From Raphanus sativus (lineage: Eukaryota > Streptophyta > Magnoliopsida > Brassicales > Brassicaceae): a stretch of DNA of 64,000 nucleotides. The stretch covers positions 930,001 to 994,000 of the forward strand of contig NC_079514.1 in the NCBI RefSeq assembly GCF_000801105.2. The letters are read 5' to 3'. A program made the position numbers and the translations under genes. The notes below the pieces were generated by a model. That model was not told the origin of the DNA and made no database searches. It saw only the letters and a program-made list of their open reading frames with translations. Each line of letters opens with the position of its first letter. Position 1 is the stretch's first letter. This document shows, piece by piece, positions 1 through 10,596 of the stretch.

Positions 1-68
1 CAAGCATTAAACTTGTTAAATGTTTTTTTACAGAGAGTTATTGTCTGAAAAGTAAAACAAAGGCTTAC

Positions 69-2063
69 AGTCAGGAGATGAGGTCTGTTTGGATGCATGA
101 CGCCACGGATCTTGTGACCCATTTGTGAATACGATTTTAGTCGCTGCAATTCTATCGCCACCGTAGTACAGGTTCGTTGCATCAACTTCAGGGTAAACAC
201 CTTCCCCAAACAGACTCTTGCACAGGTCCAAATGATACCTAATGTCAACAACAACTGTACGCAATGAATGGTAACTTAAACAAAGCATGAGGGAAGTAAC
301 GAACGAAGCATGTTTTTTTTTTTACTCTGTATTGATTTGGTGAGAGCGGATGCTATCGTTAGCAGGAGCCACCTGGAAATAAGCAACTTCAGTGCAAGTT
401 TGGAACCACCAAAGCCTATCTGCACTCTCTGGAGTAACTGCAGTGTCTAGCAGATGTTTCCTGCTATATGTTTTAGCGCTTAACCCGAAAACTTCCACGC
501 AATACTCTCTAACATACTTAGCATATGCTTCCTGTACTTTACACACACACAAAACGCAATCTATGAGTTCTTCTTCTTCTTCTTCCACGCTTTTAACGTA
601 ATATGATCAGTGATGATTGTATGTGTTACCACTAAATCACTGCCGTTCTTTTTAGCTTCCACGAGAGGGACACATAGTTTATCTGGGTTTCCATATTGGA
701 CCTGTCAAAAGTATCTATAAGTAGAAAGAAAAATGAGATTCATCTAAGTTTCTATATATATATCCTTACTGCAACAACTTGTGCATCCGCAATCAAGTAC
801 AAGAAATCAGCATCAACATCAAGCTGCAGATATCAGAAACGTTATCAGATTCTCAGACTTCCAGAATGATTTGGATTCAGAGGAGAGATAGAAACAGCTA
901 GACCTCGGTGGCATTGAAGAGAGCTTTCATAGCCTTGTTGTTTACTTTAAGCCCTAGCTCCACGAGCTTATTAATCTCCTGTAATACAGGTTTACACTCC
1001 GGTCCAACTGACTCGCCTATCTGCTTCCAACAAAACTTTGATTCTATATAAGTAACCTAAACTCTTGATATGGAAAGACACAAGGAACGAAGGAAGGTTT
1101 TTTCACCTGTTGATCATATTCATAGTATTCGTAGACAGCACGAACAACAGCAGAGCTAGCGAGGCTTCCACAAGTTAGATGAGGGAACTTGAGACGGAAC
1201 CAAGCACTCAAAGCTCCAGAGTAAGACGCTCCGAAGAAGAACCATGGGTTATCAACACTCCCACTTCTATTCAACTTAACATTCAAAGACTCCTGCATCC
1301 ATCCACATTCCACACACAAACAACCTCACTGTGAGTTACAGTCTTACATACAAACAGCTTGTTGTAGATCATTAGAAAAAAAACAGCAAAGAAAAGACTT
1401 TGCCTGGTAATATTCACGGAAAGCAGCTAAATCGGAAAGAGCCTGTTTAGAAGAAAGAAACTTGAGATTCTCACTGGATAATGAGTTAAAAGGAGAGCTC
1501 TTTCCGTAGTAACGGTGCTCAAGCGAAACAACGCCTGCTTCAAACTTCTTTGCCAACACCTTAGAGAAAAAAAAAAAAGAACAATGTTTATCAGAGAAAC
1601 TAACTTTCTTTAAATACAATAAAAAATGAGTTAGGAGGAGGAATCAATACACTCAAGTAGTCATTTGGGATCCCATTGCAAGGACCTTCACCACAGATCA
1701 TCAGAAAGATTGGTCCATCTGGAACTCGTAAATGGTCGAGATACTCATAGTATCTCTGTCCGAATTTGCGATGGTCCTGAGGACACAAGAAAAAAAAAAA
1801 ACACAAACAGAGAAATCTAAAAAGTTTCCACCTTTGACCACAAATCGAACAAGAAAAAAGGAATAAAGATGATTCATTTATACATAGGGAGAGAAGTGAT
1901 CGAGGGTTTGGTTGAACCAGAGCTCGTCTCTCGTCAAGTACTTGCCGCTTGCGGACAAACCATGAGATATCCTTCGAGGTTGTAGTAATCCATCGGACAA
2001 GCTCGTGGATGACAGAAGCACTGTGAAGGTCGTTAGTAAAGCAAAACCGATCGCCGTCGTCAT
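69..2063 (-). CDS. S28-family serine carboxypeptidase, secreted (3' end outside window)
   Basis: Family S28 (lysosomal Pro-X carboxypeptidase / dipeptidyl-peptidase II type) proteases act in vacuole or apoplast. Nine exons are visible on the minus strand: 1884-2063, 1651-1776, 1404-1559, 1107-1292, 904-1020, 770-823, 630-701, 326-531 and 69-238. They join in frame to about 422 residues; the family is near 490, so the last exon(s) lie left of base 1. I start at the ATG at 2063, which gives a hydrophobic signal peptide (about residues 2-20). The nucleophile motif GASYSG places the catalytic Ser near residue 177, and NGSQDPW gives the Asp near 408. The catalytic His would lie in the missing exon. 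Intron 3 has a GC donor (CAG|GCAAAG) instead of GT. Best match by memory and order is At4g36190/36195. Confident of family, less of the exact orthologue. Confidence 0.93.
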
Positions 2064-2216
2064 ATCTCGCCGTGAAAATTCTATCGCCGTTAAGTTCAAA
2101 GCCAACGGACAGCAACAGAAGAAATAACGGCTCGGTAATGATTAAAAACAGAACTCGAAACTGATAAGTTTTGGTCAAAAAGTCAAAATTCTCAAAACAG
2201 GCCGTCTATGATTCTT

Positions 2217-2237
2217 AATGGGCCCAATAATGGGCCT
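2217..2237 (-). promoter_or_regulatory. Paired GGCCCA/site II-type motifs upstream of the S28 gene
   Basis: Two TGGGCC elements lie 10 bp apart, about 155-175 bp upstream of the S28 start codon. Such TGGGCC/Y (site II) motifs are frequent in promoters of constitutively expressed plant genes. Function is inferred from position only. Confidence 0.4.
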
Positions 2238-3722
2238 AATCTCAGGCCTCCATTCAAAAATCCAGCAGGCCATCACCTTTTGTAATGACAGATCACATTA
2301 CATCTCCCTTCAATATTGGCAAATGTAACTAACTAATTTGCCTCTGTAGATTCAAGGAATTATATATTTTTGCTGTTTTAGAGAAAAGGGGAAAACCATT
2401 TACAAATGGTCTGATACTAATGTTGTTTTTCTGATGATAACCTTCAATTACTTTTGACCTCACATCATTTGAAATCAATATACATTTGATTATATCATTC
2501 GTCTTTTATAATTAGCTTAATCATTCTAATATCAAAAAACCGGTTCATATGAAGACTTGCAAAGAACACCAAAGTGCCTTGCTGTTGTCAAATCCATCAA
2601 TGACAGTTTAGCTTTTACTATATTCTCACATGTTATTATCACTCACATTCAGACTCTTACAGCACATTCGTATCCTATATAATGATCAATCATCGTCTCT
2701 TCTTGTTCACGACTTCAAGATTTAGTCTATTATTGGGTATCGTTTAAGCATATCGTGTAACTGGCGTCAGCCATAGTTGATATCAGAGCTATGCTTGCAT
2801 CAGACTAAACATACAATCGATAAAATGAAAAAAAGAAACACGCTAGTCTTACCGGAGATTTTGTCGTTGTTGGGTTAATTATAGAGAAAACCATGTGTTT
2901 AATTATAAATATATAAAATCAGCAAAACCCTGATACATGTTCGGATATTTTTAGACTATTGCATACTTATAGTGGAAGATACTACATATCTATAAAGTAT
3001 GATAAATGATCATATATATGAATATATTTAGGAAGTTGACCATTAAAGTTATTTTTCTAAATTTTCGAAAATATTAAATTTATCAACATATGTTAGTACA
3101 GATTTAATTTGTAAAAATAAAATTTATAGATGTTTTTTTTTTTTTGCTTAACATTTGGAAAATTTATAGATGTTGCAATGAAGATTGTAGATTACACTTC
3201 TAGGATAAGCATAATGAGAGTACTATACATATATATTCATATTATGTGTGCCCGTTTGTGTATGACGCATTATGTTAGTGGGAGGAGACAAAAGGAATGA
3301 GTGATTCTCAAGATTGTTGTGTGATTAGAGAGAGCTATTTACAAGTTTAACCTGTTTAGTGAACATATATAGATACGTGTAAAATTGTTTTAGTTTTCCT
3401 AGATAGGTTAAAAATTGGTTTATGTTTTATTTGCCTTTGTTAATTAGTTCTAGTGAATGTGATCATGTCGATCTTAAACTAACAACTAAGATATATAAAA
3501 ACTTACTTTTCGGCACTCACGAGTTCAAAGTTGAAAACTATTTTCTCAAAATTGGCAGTAGATATGTTATCGTTATCACATGCTAATATACTATATGCTA
3601 AGTGCTTGTGAATGGACGGCGATTTATAATATGTAGTTAGTTATCTTGTTTTCAGGAGTTATCCAAAGGCAAAATTTGTATGCAAATAAATTTTCAAACA
3701 ACAACATATTCACGTTCTAAAA

Positions 3723-3731
<9 letters not shown>

Positions 3732-3760
<29 letters not shown>
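3732..3760. repeat. (AT)n microsatellite
   Basis: An uninterrupted alternating AT tract of roughly 30 bp, seen directly. Confidence 0.85.
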
Positions 3761-3762
<2 letters not shown>

Positions 3763-3953
3763 AAATTGAATTAGTTTTCAACCCATATAATAGAAATATG
3801 TAAGGATTTTCACATATATATTATCTAATTGCTCAGAGCCTCAGACTTGATACGACTCTATAATTATTAAATTTGCTATATGATCCAGTATAACGCATAA
3901 AAATCACAATGATTTATTCTGAACAAATGATCTTACAAAGAATTTGGGCAAGT

Positions 3954-4006
3954 TGCAACTTACAACTTACAACTAGAGTCTGTCTAGTTGTAAGTTGTAA
4001 GTTGCA
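3954..4006. repeat. Perfect 24-bp inverted repeat with 5-nt loop
   Basis: Left arm 3954-3977 is the exact reverse complement of 3983-4006, with loop GTCTG. Each arm itself contains two copies of the 7-mer ACTTACA. No thymidine tract or gene end makes it a terminator. It could be a small fold-back element or a recent inverted duplication. Confidence 0.8.
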
Positions 4007-5038
4007 TTCTCATGTTTTTAATTTGAAAATCGTTTAGCAAAAAAAAAAAAAAAACTAGAATCTGTTTTTTGCCGGTTACGCTAACATACTGATTTCGTTT
4101 TTTTTTCCTATACATGTTTAACAATCTGTGTGATTGTTCTACTATATATATATATATTCTATATACAGAACATGAGCTTTTTAATATTAAATATATGTAT
4201 TATATTTACGCTTTGATAAAATATATACTAGATCGCGAGTGGTTGATAGCTCCGGTTTTGAAAACTTGGTATATCCAAATAATAGGTAGGAACATAAACT
4301 GTAAATGTATTATATGGGGTAACTCAATTTGCGGTTTCTATACCTGTTATGTTCCTTATTCAAGCTCTCATTTTTGCCACTTTTTATGTTCAATAAATCC
4401 AGTAGAAACATGTAAAAAATAACAAAATAAAATAAAAGCTATGCAAGGAGTTCATTCACCGGCCAAAAGCTCAGAGAAAGGTCGATGGGACCCACTTAGG
4501 ATGATTAGTTCCGCCGCTTGATTAGTGACTGTCGGCCGACCCACCACCGTCCTACGTGGACATCTCTTCTTCCCTCATACTATTTTAGTTTTACCTCTCA
4601 TCTATTAACACTTGCAAAGTACCCTGTAGTTATTTTCACAGTAGCAGTCGACATAAGAAGCCAAAAGGAAAGTAACACCTTAAACCAAAAGCCCCTTATT
4701 GATTTCTGAAAACTAATCAAATTATGGTAAACTAAATTATAATTACCAATACCGTCTGTAACTTTAAATCATAATGAGTTCATCTATAACCGAAAAGAAC
4801 TAGAAATATACTAACATACTCAAAAGATAAATAATAAAAAATACTAATATACTCGGAGAATAATATTGGATTTATGTGATATTTAATTTTCATTTTCCAG
4901 AACGTATGACACTTAATTAACTTAGAAAATTAATATTTTCTTGAAAAAGAAGAAAATCAATATATTCCTCCTCTTTTTACTCATGAACTCTTATTAACTG
5001 ATCATTTATCATCATCCTAACATCAATAAAGCAAGATA

Positions 5039-5274
5039 CTTCCTCTGTTTTTTAAAGATGTATGTTTTGGTATTTTTACACATATTAAAAAAACACATTA
5101 ACTATACATAATTTTTAGAAATTATCAAAATCCAATGCATTTTAACCAATAGTCTTTCAATAAATTCAATCAATTTTATTGAAATTTGCAATTTTTGTAT
5201 AGGAAACATAAAAAATACATCTTTGTGAAACAATTTAGTTTTCTAAAACATCTATCTTTAAAAAACGGAGGGAG
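5039..5274. mobile_element. Stowaway (Tc1/mariner) MITE, TA target duplication
   Basis: The ends read CTTCCTCTGTTTTTTAAAG and, on the other strand, CTCCCTCCGTTTTTTAAAG, the classic Stowaway terminal inverted repeat, with similarity for about 30 bp inward. It is flanked by TA at 5037-5038 and 5275-5276. The length of 236 bp and AT-rich interior are typical. No transposase is encoded. Confidence 0.9.
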
Positions 5275-5538
5275 TACTATTAACAAATATAAATTTTTGT
5301 TGATTAATATGATGGAAAATAATGAAAGAGTCAACGTCAAAACAACGGCAATAAGTGCACATTTGAGCTCAACAAGTTATGCCTAACCACGTTTAATGAA
5401 ATTGTATATATGACATAGGTCCAAAGCATTCAGGACCAGATCGTTTCACTTTGTTAATTGTTATATGTTTTTCTGGTGGCATGTCGTTTGCAAGCTCTTC
5501 ACTAATTCATGTTTAGTCTTGTTCATAATGGATATAGG

Positions 5539-6060
5539 TAGTGCTGGGTTTGCGGGTCGACCCGCCCCGACCCGCCCCGCCCCGCTGCGGGTCGATTCAT
5601 TTTTTCGATTCAAAAATTCGACCCGCTTAACCCGCATCTAAAAAATGTAAGACCCGCCCCGCCCCGCATAAATTAGCGGGTAACCCGCGGGACCCGCGTG
5701 TAATATAAAAAACAATAAAAATAATTATTTTAGTAATATTTTTTGAAAAAACAATATAAATAATATATTTTAATTAAATTTTTAAAAATATTCGTACTTT
5801 TTATTATTATTTTTATAAAAAACATAATTTTTATTAAAAATAAATCATATTTTAAAAAGAATTTTTTTTTTTTTTAATTTTGCGGGTTGGCGGGTACCCG
5901 CCGTTTAAATTCAGTCGACCCGCACCCGCCCCGCGTTAAAATCACTCGACCCGCACCCGCACCCGCAAACAGTTTTTTTCAAATCACTCGACCCGCACCC
6001 GCTCCGCGGCGGATCAAACGGGGCGGGGCCCGCGGATAATGAATCAAATTCCCAGCTCTA
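5539..6060. mobile_element. Non-autonomous hAT-like element with GC-rich ACCCGC subterminal repeats
   Basis: A perfect 8-bp direct repeat, GATATAGG, flanks it at 5531-5538 and 6061-6068. The ends are TAGTGCTGGG and CCCAGCTCTA, a 10-bp inverted repeat with one mismatch. An 8-bp target duplication with short terminal repeats starting TAG is characteristic of hAT transposons. Both ends carry dense GACCCGC/ACCCGC motifs, about 90 bp on the left and 180 bp on the right, around an extremely AT-rich core. No coding capacity is present, so it depends on a transposase elsewhere. Confidence 0.85.
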
Positions 6061-6068
6061 GATATAGG

Positions 6069-7340
6069 AGACCTTCTACCAAAAACATAAGTTATACCAT
6101 AAGCTACACTAAATATAATTTTAGTTCAACATACTCTTTTGCTAAAATAAGTGGATTGGTCAGTAATTAATGGTTAATAAAAAAACGTAAACTGTTTCGA
6201 ATCAGAATAACATATGCAAAGTTTATATAATAATGTTGAGACTATGATATACACATAAATCTTTCATATGCTGGAATGACGCTCTCGGAATATATCAAAT
6301 CATTTTTGGTACCAAAATAAGATTTTAACTTTATTTTTGTTTCGTCTGATATGTATATACTAGCTTTATTTATCTTCTACGTAAAGACAATAGCTCAACA
6401 GCCAACCAATAACCGGCGCGTAATGGCTTCTGTTCGATTTCACTCCCTTCTCGTTGGTTCTTGTCGTTATATCATTGGAGAAGAAAAGACCGTCACTAGA
6501 GAAGTCTTTAAAAACGAATCGACCTTTTATAAAAGCTCACAAGCATGTGAAGCGGGAGGTTGTTTAATCTCTGCCACGTCTCAAAGGACATACTCTGTGG
6601 TGCCAGCGTGGCCTGTTCCAAAAATGTCAGAATGTATGCAACATTAAAACTCGTGATCTCATTGGTCTGACGGATAATATTTTATTGGTTTGTATGAAAT
6701 AATACAATTTGCAGAGCAGTTCGCAACTCGCAAGTTTGAAAAGAAAAAGAACCAGTCCATGTATTGCATACAATTACAAATGATACATTATTGATATGGA
6801 CAAAATTAATTATGCCCCAAGCTGAAAGAATGTCAGAATTAGGTGAATTCTTATAGATAGATGCAATGTACATTAACCTCTAAAATGCATTTTTATTTTT
6901 ATTTTTCTGCTTTCTCATGACATTAGTTAGATCAATATATAATGATTAAAAATACATAAATTAAATTATAATTTGGACCAATAAAATGTTGAACACGGCA
7001 CCATCATTTGATTGAACAAACTGGATAATTTATTAATTGTATGTGTATGTGTGTAAACCCCAGGAATATGCAAAAATCTTGCAAACGTAGATTTTTTTAG
7101 CTTTCTTAAAAATATATATATAACTCCATGTTTAATAATGAATCATCAAAAACATCAGAAGTAATAATTTTGAATTTTTGATATCTTTAGGTCCGGTTTA
7201 GAATTACATAAATAAGAGTTAAAATATATTTTTTTGTAGAAAGAGTTAAAAATAATTATACAAAGAATGGGAAGAGAAGCGGGAGGAGGGTGACGTACGC
7301 AAATGGGGACATGGAGAATGCCACGCGCAATTGAGAGGTC
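6069..7340. other. Intergenic spacer upstream of VND2
   Basis: AT-rich. The ORF at 6351-6647 has no recognisable domain and I do not support it as a gene. Distal VND2 promoter elements may lie here but none is identifiable by eye. Confidence 0.5.
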
Positions 7341-7355
7341 CACACTCTCTACTCC

Positions 7356-7365
7356 TTTTATATTT
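7356..7365 (+). promoter_or_regulatory. Probable TATA box of VND2
   Basis: TTTTATATTT is followed about 30 bp later by a CT-rich leader (CTCTCACTCCCACTC), the usual look of a plant core promoter. It precedes the coding start by 1.28 kb, which fits a 5'UTR containing a long intron. Confidence 0.5.
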
Positions 7366-7603
7366 CACCAAATCATCAATCTCTCACTCCCACTCTTACT
7401 CTTTCTCTCACTTCATATTCCCCTAAGTTTATAACCAAACCATTCATCTCTCTCTCGGTGATCATCATCTTCTGCACATCCATTTTTGTCTGATCTCCTT
7501 CTTCTTCCTCGATCTCCCTGTTTTCTTTTCTTACAGTCGACTAAATTGGATACACACATATGTTTATATATGTGTGTGTACTATTCCACAAGTCAAAGAA
7601 AAG

Positions 7604-8635
7604 GTAAAGCTGATTTACAAGGGATCTCAAGATCAAAAGAGTTAATTCCGTCGTCTCAACTTACACACATGTGCGTGTTTTATTTTGTTCACTAAAACAT
7701 TGATCTCATTGCACCCCTTTTCCATATATTATTTAGTCCTTTCACTTGACGTGTTGCCCAATTATGCATATGTAATCTGTTGATCTTTTTGTTGGAAAAT
7801 GTTTTCTTCTAAAACTTCAGGTATTTTTATTTATCATCTCTTAAGTAAGTTTTGGTAATTATTTGTCTATCCGCAACACCCGTAATAATATTATTTTACT
7901 TTTTTTAATGGAAACTCTTTTGATCATTTGTATCTGAATATGATTTGTGTTTGTATATGCAATATCTGTGTGTGTAATAGTTCTATATAATACAGTCTTG
8001 CGTACTTAAAGCTTTCCGAAATGAAGATAAAACAGACACATGCAGACTTTGAAACCTTTTAACAGTTTTTGCTCAGACGAGGATTTTTTTGTTATCAATT
8101 TGGAAAAAGCTACTTTTGTTTGTATTACACAAGACCGAATATAATATGTATAATATATGTAGTTGGATAGGTTGGATTGTTCAAAATTTAACATTCATCA
8201 ATGTTTTAGCACATATGAAATAATGTTCAGAAAGATAAAACAGTCCGTTTTCCGATAACACATATGATCATCGCCATCATTTATTCACAAACCACGTTGC
8301 AACAGGAAAGCTTGTCCGTTCTCTTTCAACCTCACATAAGCTCTTATGCATGTCATCTTTACCATATCTTCTCAACCTTTAAAACCTGACTTTCATGTTT
8401 CTATGCCACCTTCTGATCACTTTTTAAGATACGTAAAAATAATAACTATGTACCTTTCTTAGTAAATGTGATTTTTTTATCTGTGGAAAATAGTAATGAA
8501 GTTGAAACTAACTATTAGGTGAAATTATTACACTTTTTAACAAGAACAATTTATTTTCAACTTCCATTCTTGACAGCAGCATGCATACACATCATTAATA
8601 TAGTGATCATTTTGGTAACGAACCATGTCATGCAG
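7604..8635 (+). other. Probable 5'UTR intron of VND2
   Basis: A good donor (AAG|GTAAAG) at 7604 and an acceptor (TCATGCAG) ending at 8635, five bases before the VND2 ATG, would splice the CT-rich leader to the start codon. Inferred from splice consensus only; a transcript read would decide. Confidence 0.45.
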
Positions 8636-8640
8636 AAATA

Positions 8641-10596
8641 ATGGAATCAGTGGATCAGTCATGTAGTGTTCCTCCAGGATTCAGGTTCCATCCAACAGAC
8701 GAAGAGCTCGTTGGTTACTATTTGAGGAAGAAAGTGGCATCACAAAAGATCGATCTTGATGTCATTAGAGATATTGATCTCTACAGAATCGAACCATGGG
8801 ATTTACAAGGTTAGACACTTAGATATTTCAGGGTTTATTTTCTTAATATGACAATGTCAATGCCAAGATCTGACGAACATTTGTTTTATATATGATAGAA
8901 AGATGTCGAATCGGATACGAGGAAAGAAACGAATGGTATTTCTTCAGCCACAAAGATAAGAAATATCCAACAGGAACAAGGACAAACAGAGCGACCATGG
9001 TTGGTTTTTGGAAGGCCACAGGTCGGGACAAGGCTGTCTATGACAAGTCAAAACTGATGGGTATGAGGAAAACACTTGTATTCTACAAAGGAAGAGCCCC
9101 TAATGGCCAAAAAACTGATTGGATCATGCATGAATACCGGCTAGAGTCTGATGAGAATGCGCCTCCTCAGGTATTCTATATTTTACTTGATTATATTTTC
9201 GAAGTAGATAGGATTATTTTGTTATACGTACGACATATCAATTTAGCGTTTCCAGTTTTTAGGAGACATTACATGGAACTTGTTGGGTTTTTCATGGGGC
9301 TTGTAAAGCATTTTGGGGGGTCTCAGTCTCATAAGCTCTTTTATGAGACACACTTAAACCTTTTAGGTAAAAGTCGAGCATTTAATTAAGATATATGTCA
9401 AATGTTCCACCTTTTATCACAAAGCAAAAAGTAAAAAGACTGTACTAAAACTTCAGTTCCATATATGTAGACCAAAGATCATTCCTATATATATATATAT
9501 ATATCACTGTTTATGTGAATAATATTTATTTATAAGTGTGCTTAAAGTCTTGAAAGTCTAAAATGATTAAAAGGATTTTCATGCTTAGGAGGCTCTCTTC
9601 CAATTCTTGACACTGTAATACTAGTAGTTAAGTTATATTGTTAAATTTAAATTATTTATAAAAAATGTTTTGCTAATAAAAGCATATATCTAATTCATTC
9701 AGTAATTTTATTATAGCTTACTAATGAGTATGTACCTATATATGCTGGTAATGGTAGCTTTCTTCCTTGTGTTCTCAAACTTTAAACGCATGCTTTTTAT
9801 TGTGTCTCACTACACATATAAGCATGATAATTATTCTTTTTGTTTGGTATTGCTAAAGGTTAGGCTTATTTACACCAATATGATAATTAAACCATTCCTT
9901 ATGATAATTGTGTACGTATTGTAGGAAGAAGGATGGGTGGTTTGTAGAGCTTTCAAGAAAAAACCAACGACCGGTCAAGCCAAGAACACGGAAACTTGGA
10001 GATCAGGTTACTTTTACGACCAATTACCGAGCGGAACTGGCTCGGGTATGGAGCCTCTCAATTACGTACCTAAGCGGAAACAAAACATTTTTTCACAAGA
10101 TTTTATGTTCAAGCAAGAATTAGAAGGGTCAAATATCGGTTTAAACTTCATCCACTGCGACCAATTCATTCAACTTCCGCAGCTAGAAAGCCCTTCACTT
10201 CCTCTTATGCAGAGGCCAGTGAGCTCAACGTCAATAACATCACTGGAGAAAAATCATAATAAATTCAAAAGACCACTAACAGAAGATGATGAGAAGTTCA
10301 ACGAGCTAATAAGTAGCAAAAGGAAAGATAAGAAGAAGAAATCATCAGTGATGACAACGGATTGGAGAGCACTTGATAAATTTGTTGCTTCTCAACTTAT
10401 GAGCCAAGAAGATGGATTTTCAGATTTTGGTGTTCATCAAGAAGACGACAACAACAAAACTGGTCAACGCAATAACGAAGAAAGCAGTAACAATGGTATA
10501 GATATGCCTACATCGTCGTTATTGAGTGATGGAGAAGAAGAGAACAGGTTCATCAGCGGGCTCTTGTGTACGAATTTGGACTATGACTTAATATAG
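8641..10596 (+). CDS. VND2: NAC transcription factor, VASCULAR-RELATED NAC-DOMAIN 2
   Basis: VND proteins are nuclear transcription factors that switch on xylem vessel differentiation, secondary wall formation and programmed cell death. Three exons, 8641-8809, 8899-9170 and 9925-10596, join in frame to 370 residues; VNDs are usually 350-400. The NAC domain starts at [15 protein letters not shown] (about residue 10) and runs through the DNA-binding segments [16 protein letters not shown] and DWIMHEYRL to [12 protein letters not shown], with the standard NAC intron positions. The C-terminal half is low-complexity, with a lysine-rich patch (KRKDKKKK) and the conserved [12 protein letters not shown] motif shared by VNDs. 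The third exon follows a 754-bp intron holding a TA microsatellite. VND1 and VND3 are close relatives; I chose VND2 because the neighbours follow the chromosome 4 order. Confidence 0.93.

Larger units (their letters stand above)
2240..5030. other. AT-rich intergenic spacer
   Basis: No coding region could be supported. The short ORFs here lack homology and splice logic. It holds an AT dinucleotide run at about 3732-3760 and a perfect inverted repeat at 3954-4006, both listed separately. Confidence 0.6.

Noticed and set aside
2064..2105. Upstream extension of the S28 protein
   Set aside because: It begins with TTG, not ATG; the ATG at 2063 gives a proper signal peptide.
3954..4006. miRNA precursor
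   Set aside because: Perfect short palindrome with a 5-nt loop and internally repetitive arms; plant miRNA precursors are longer with imperfect stems.
4114..4422. 102-aa frame in the spacer
   Set aside because: Tyr/Ile-rich translation of AT-rich DNA, no domain, no promoter or splice context.
6351..6647. 98-aa frame upstream of VND2
   Set aside because: No recognised motif; surroundings are transposon-rich spacer.
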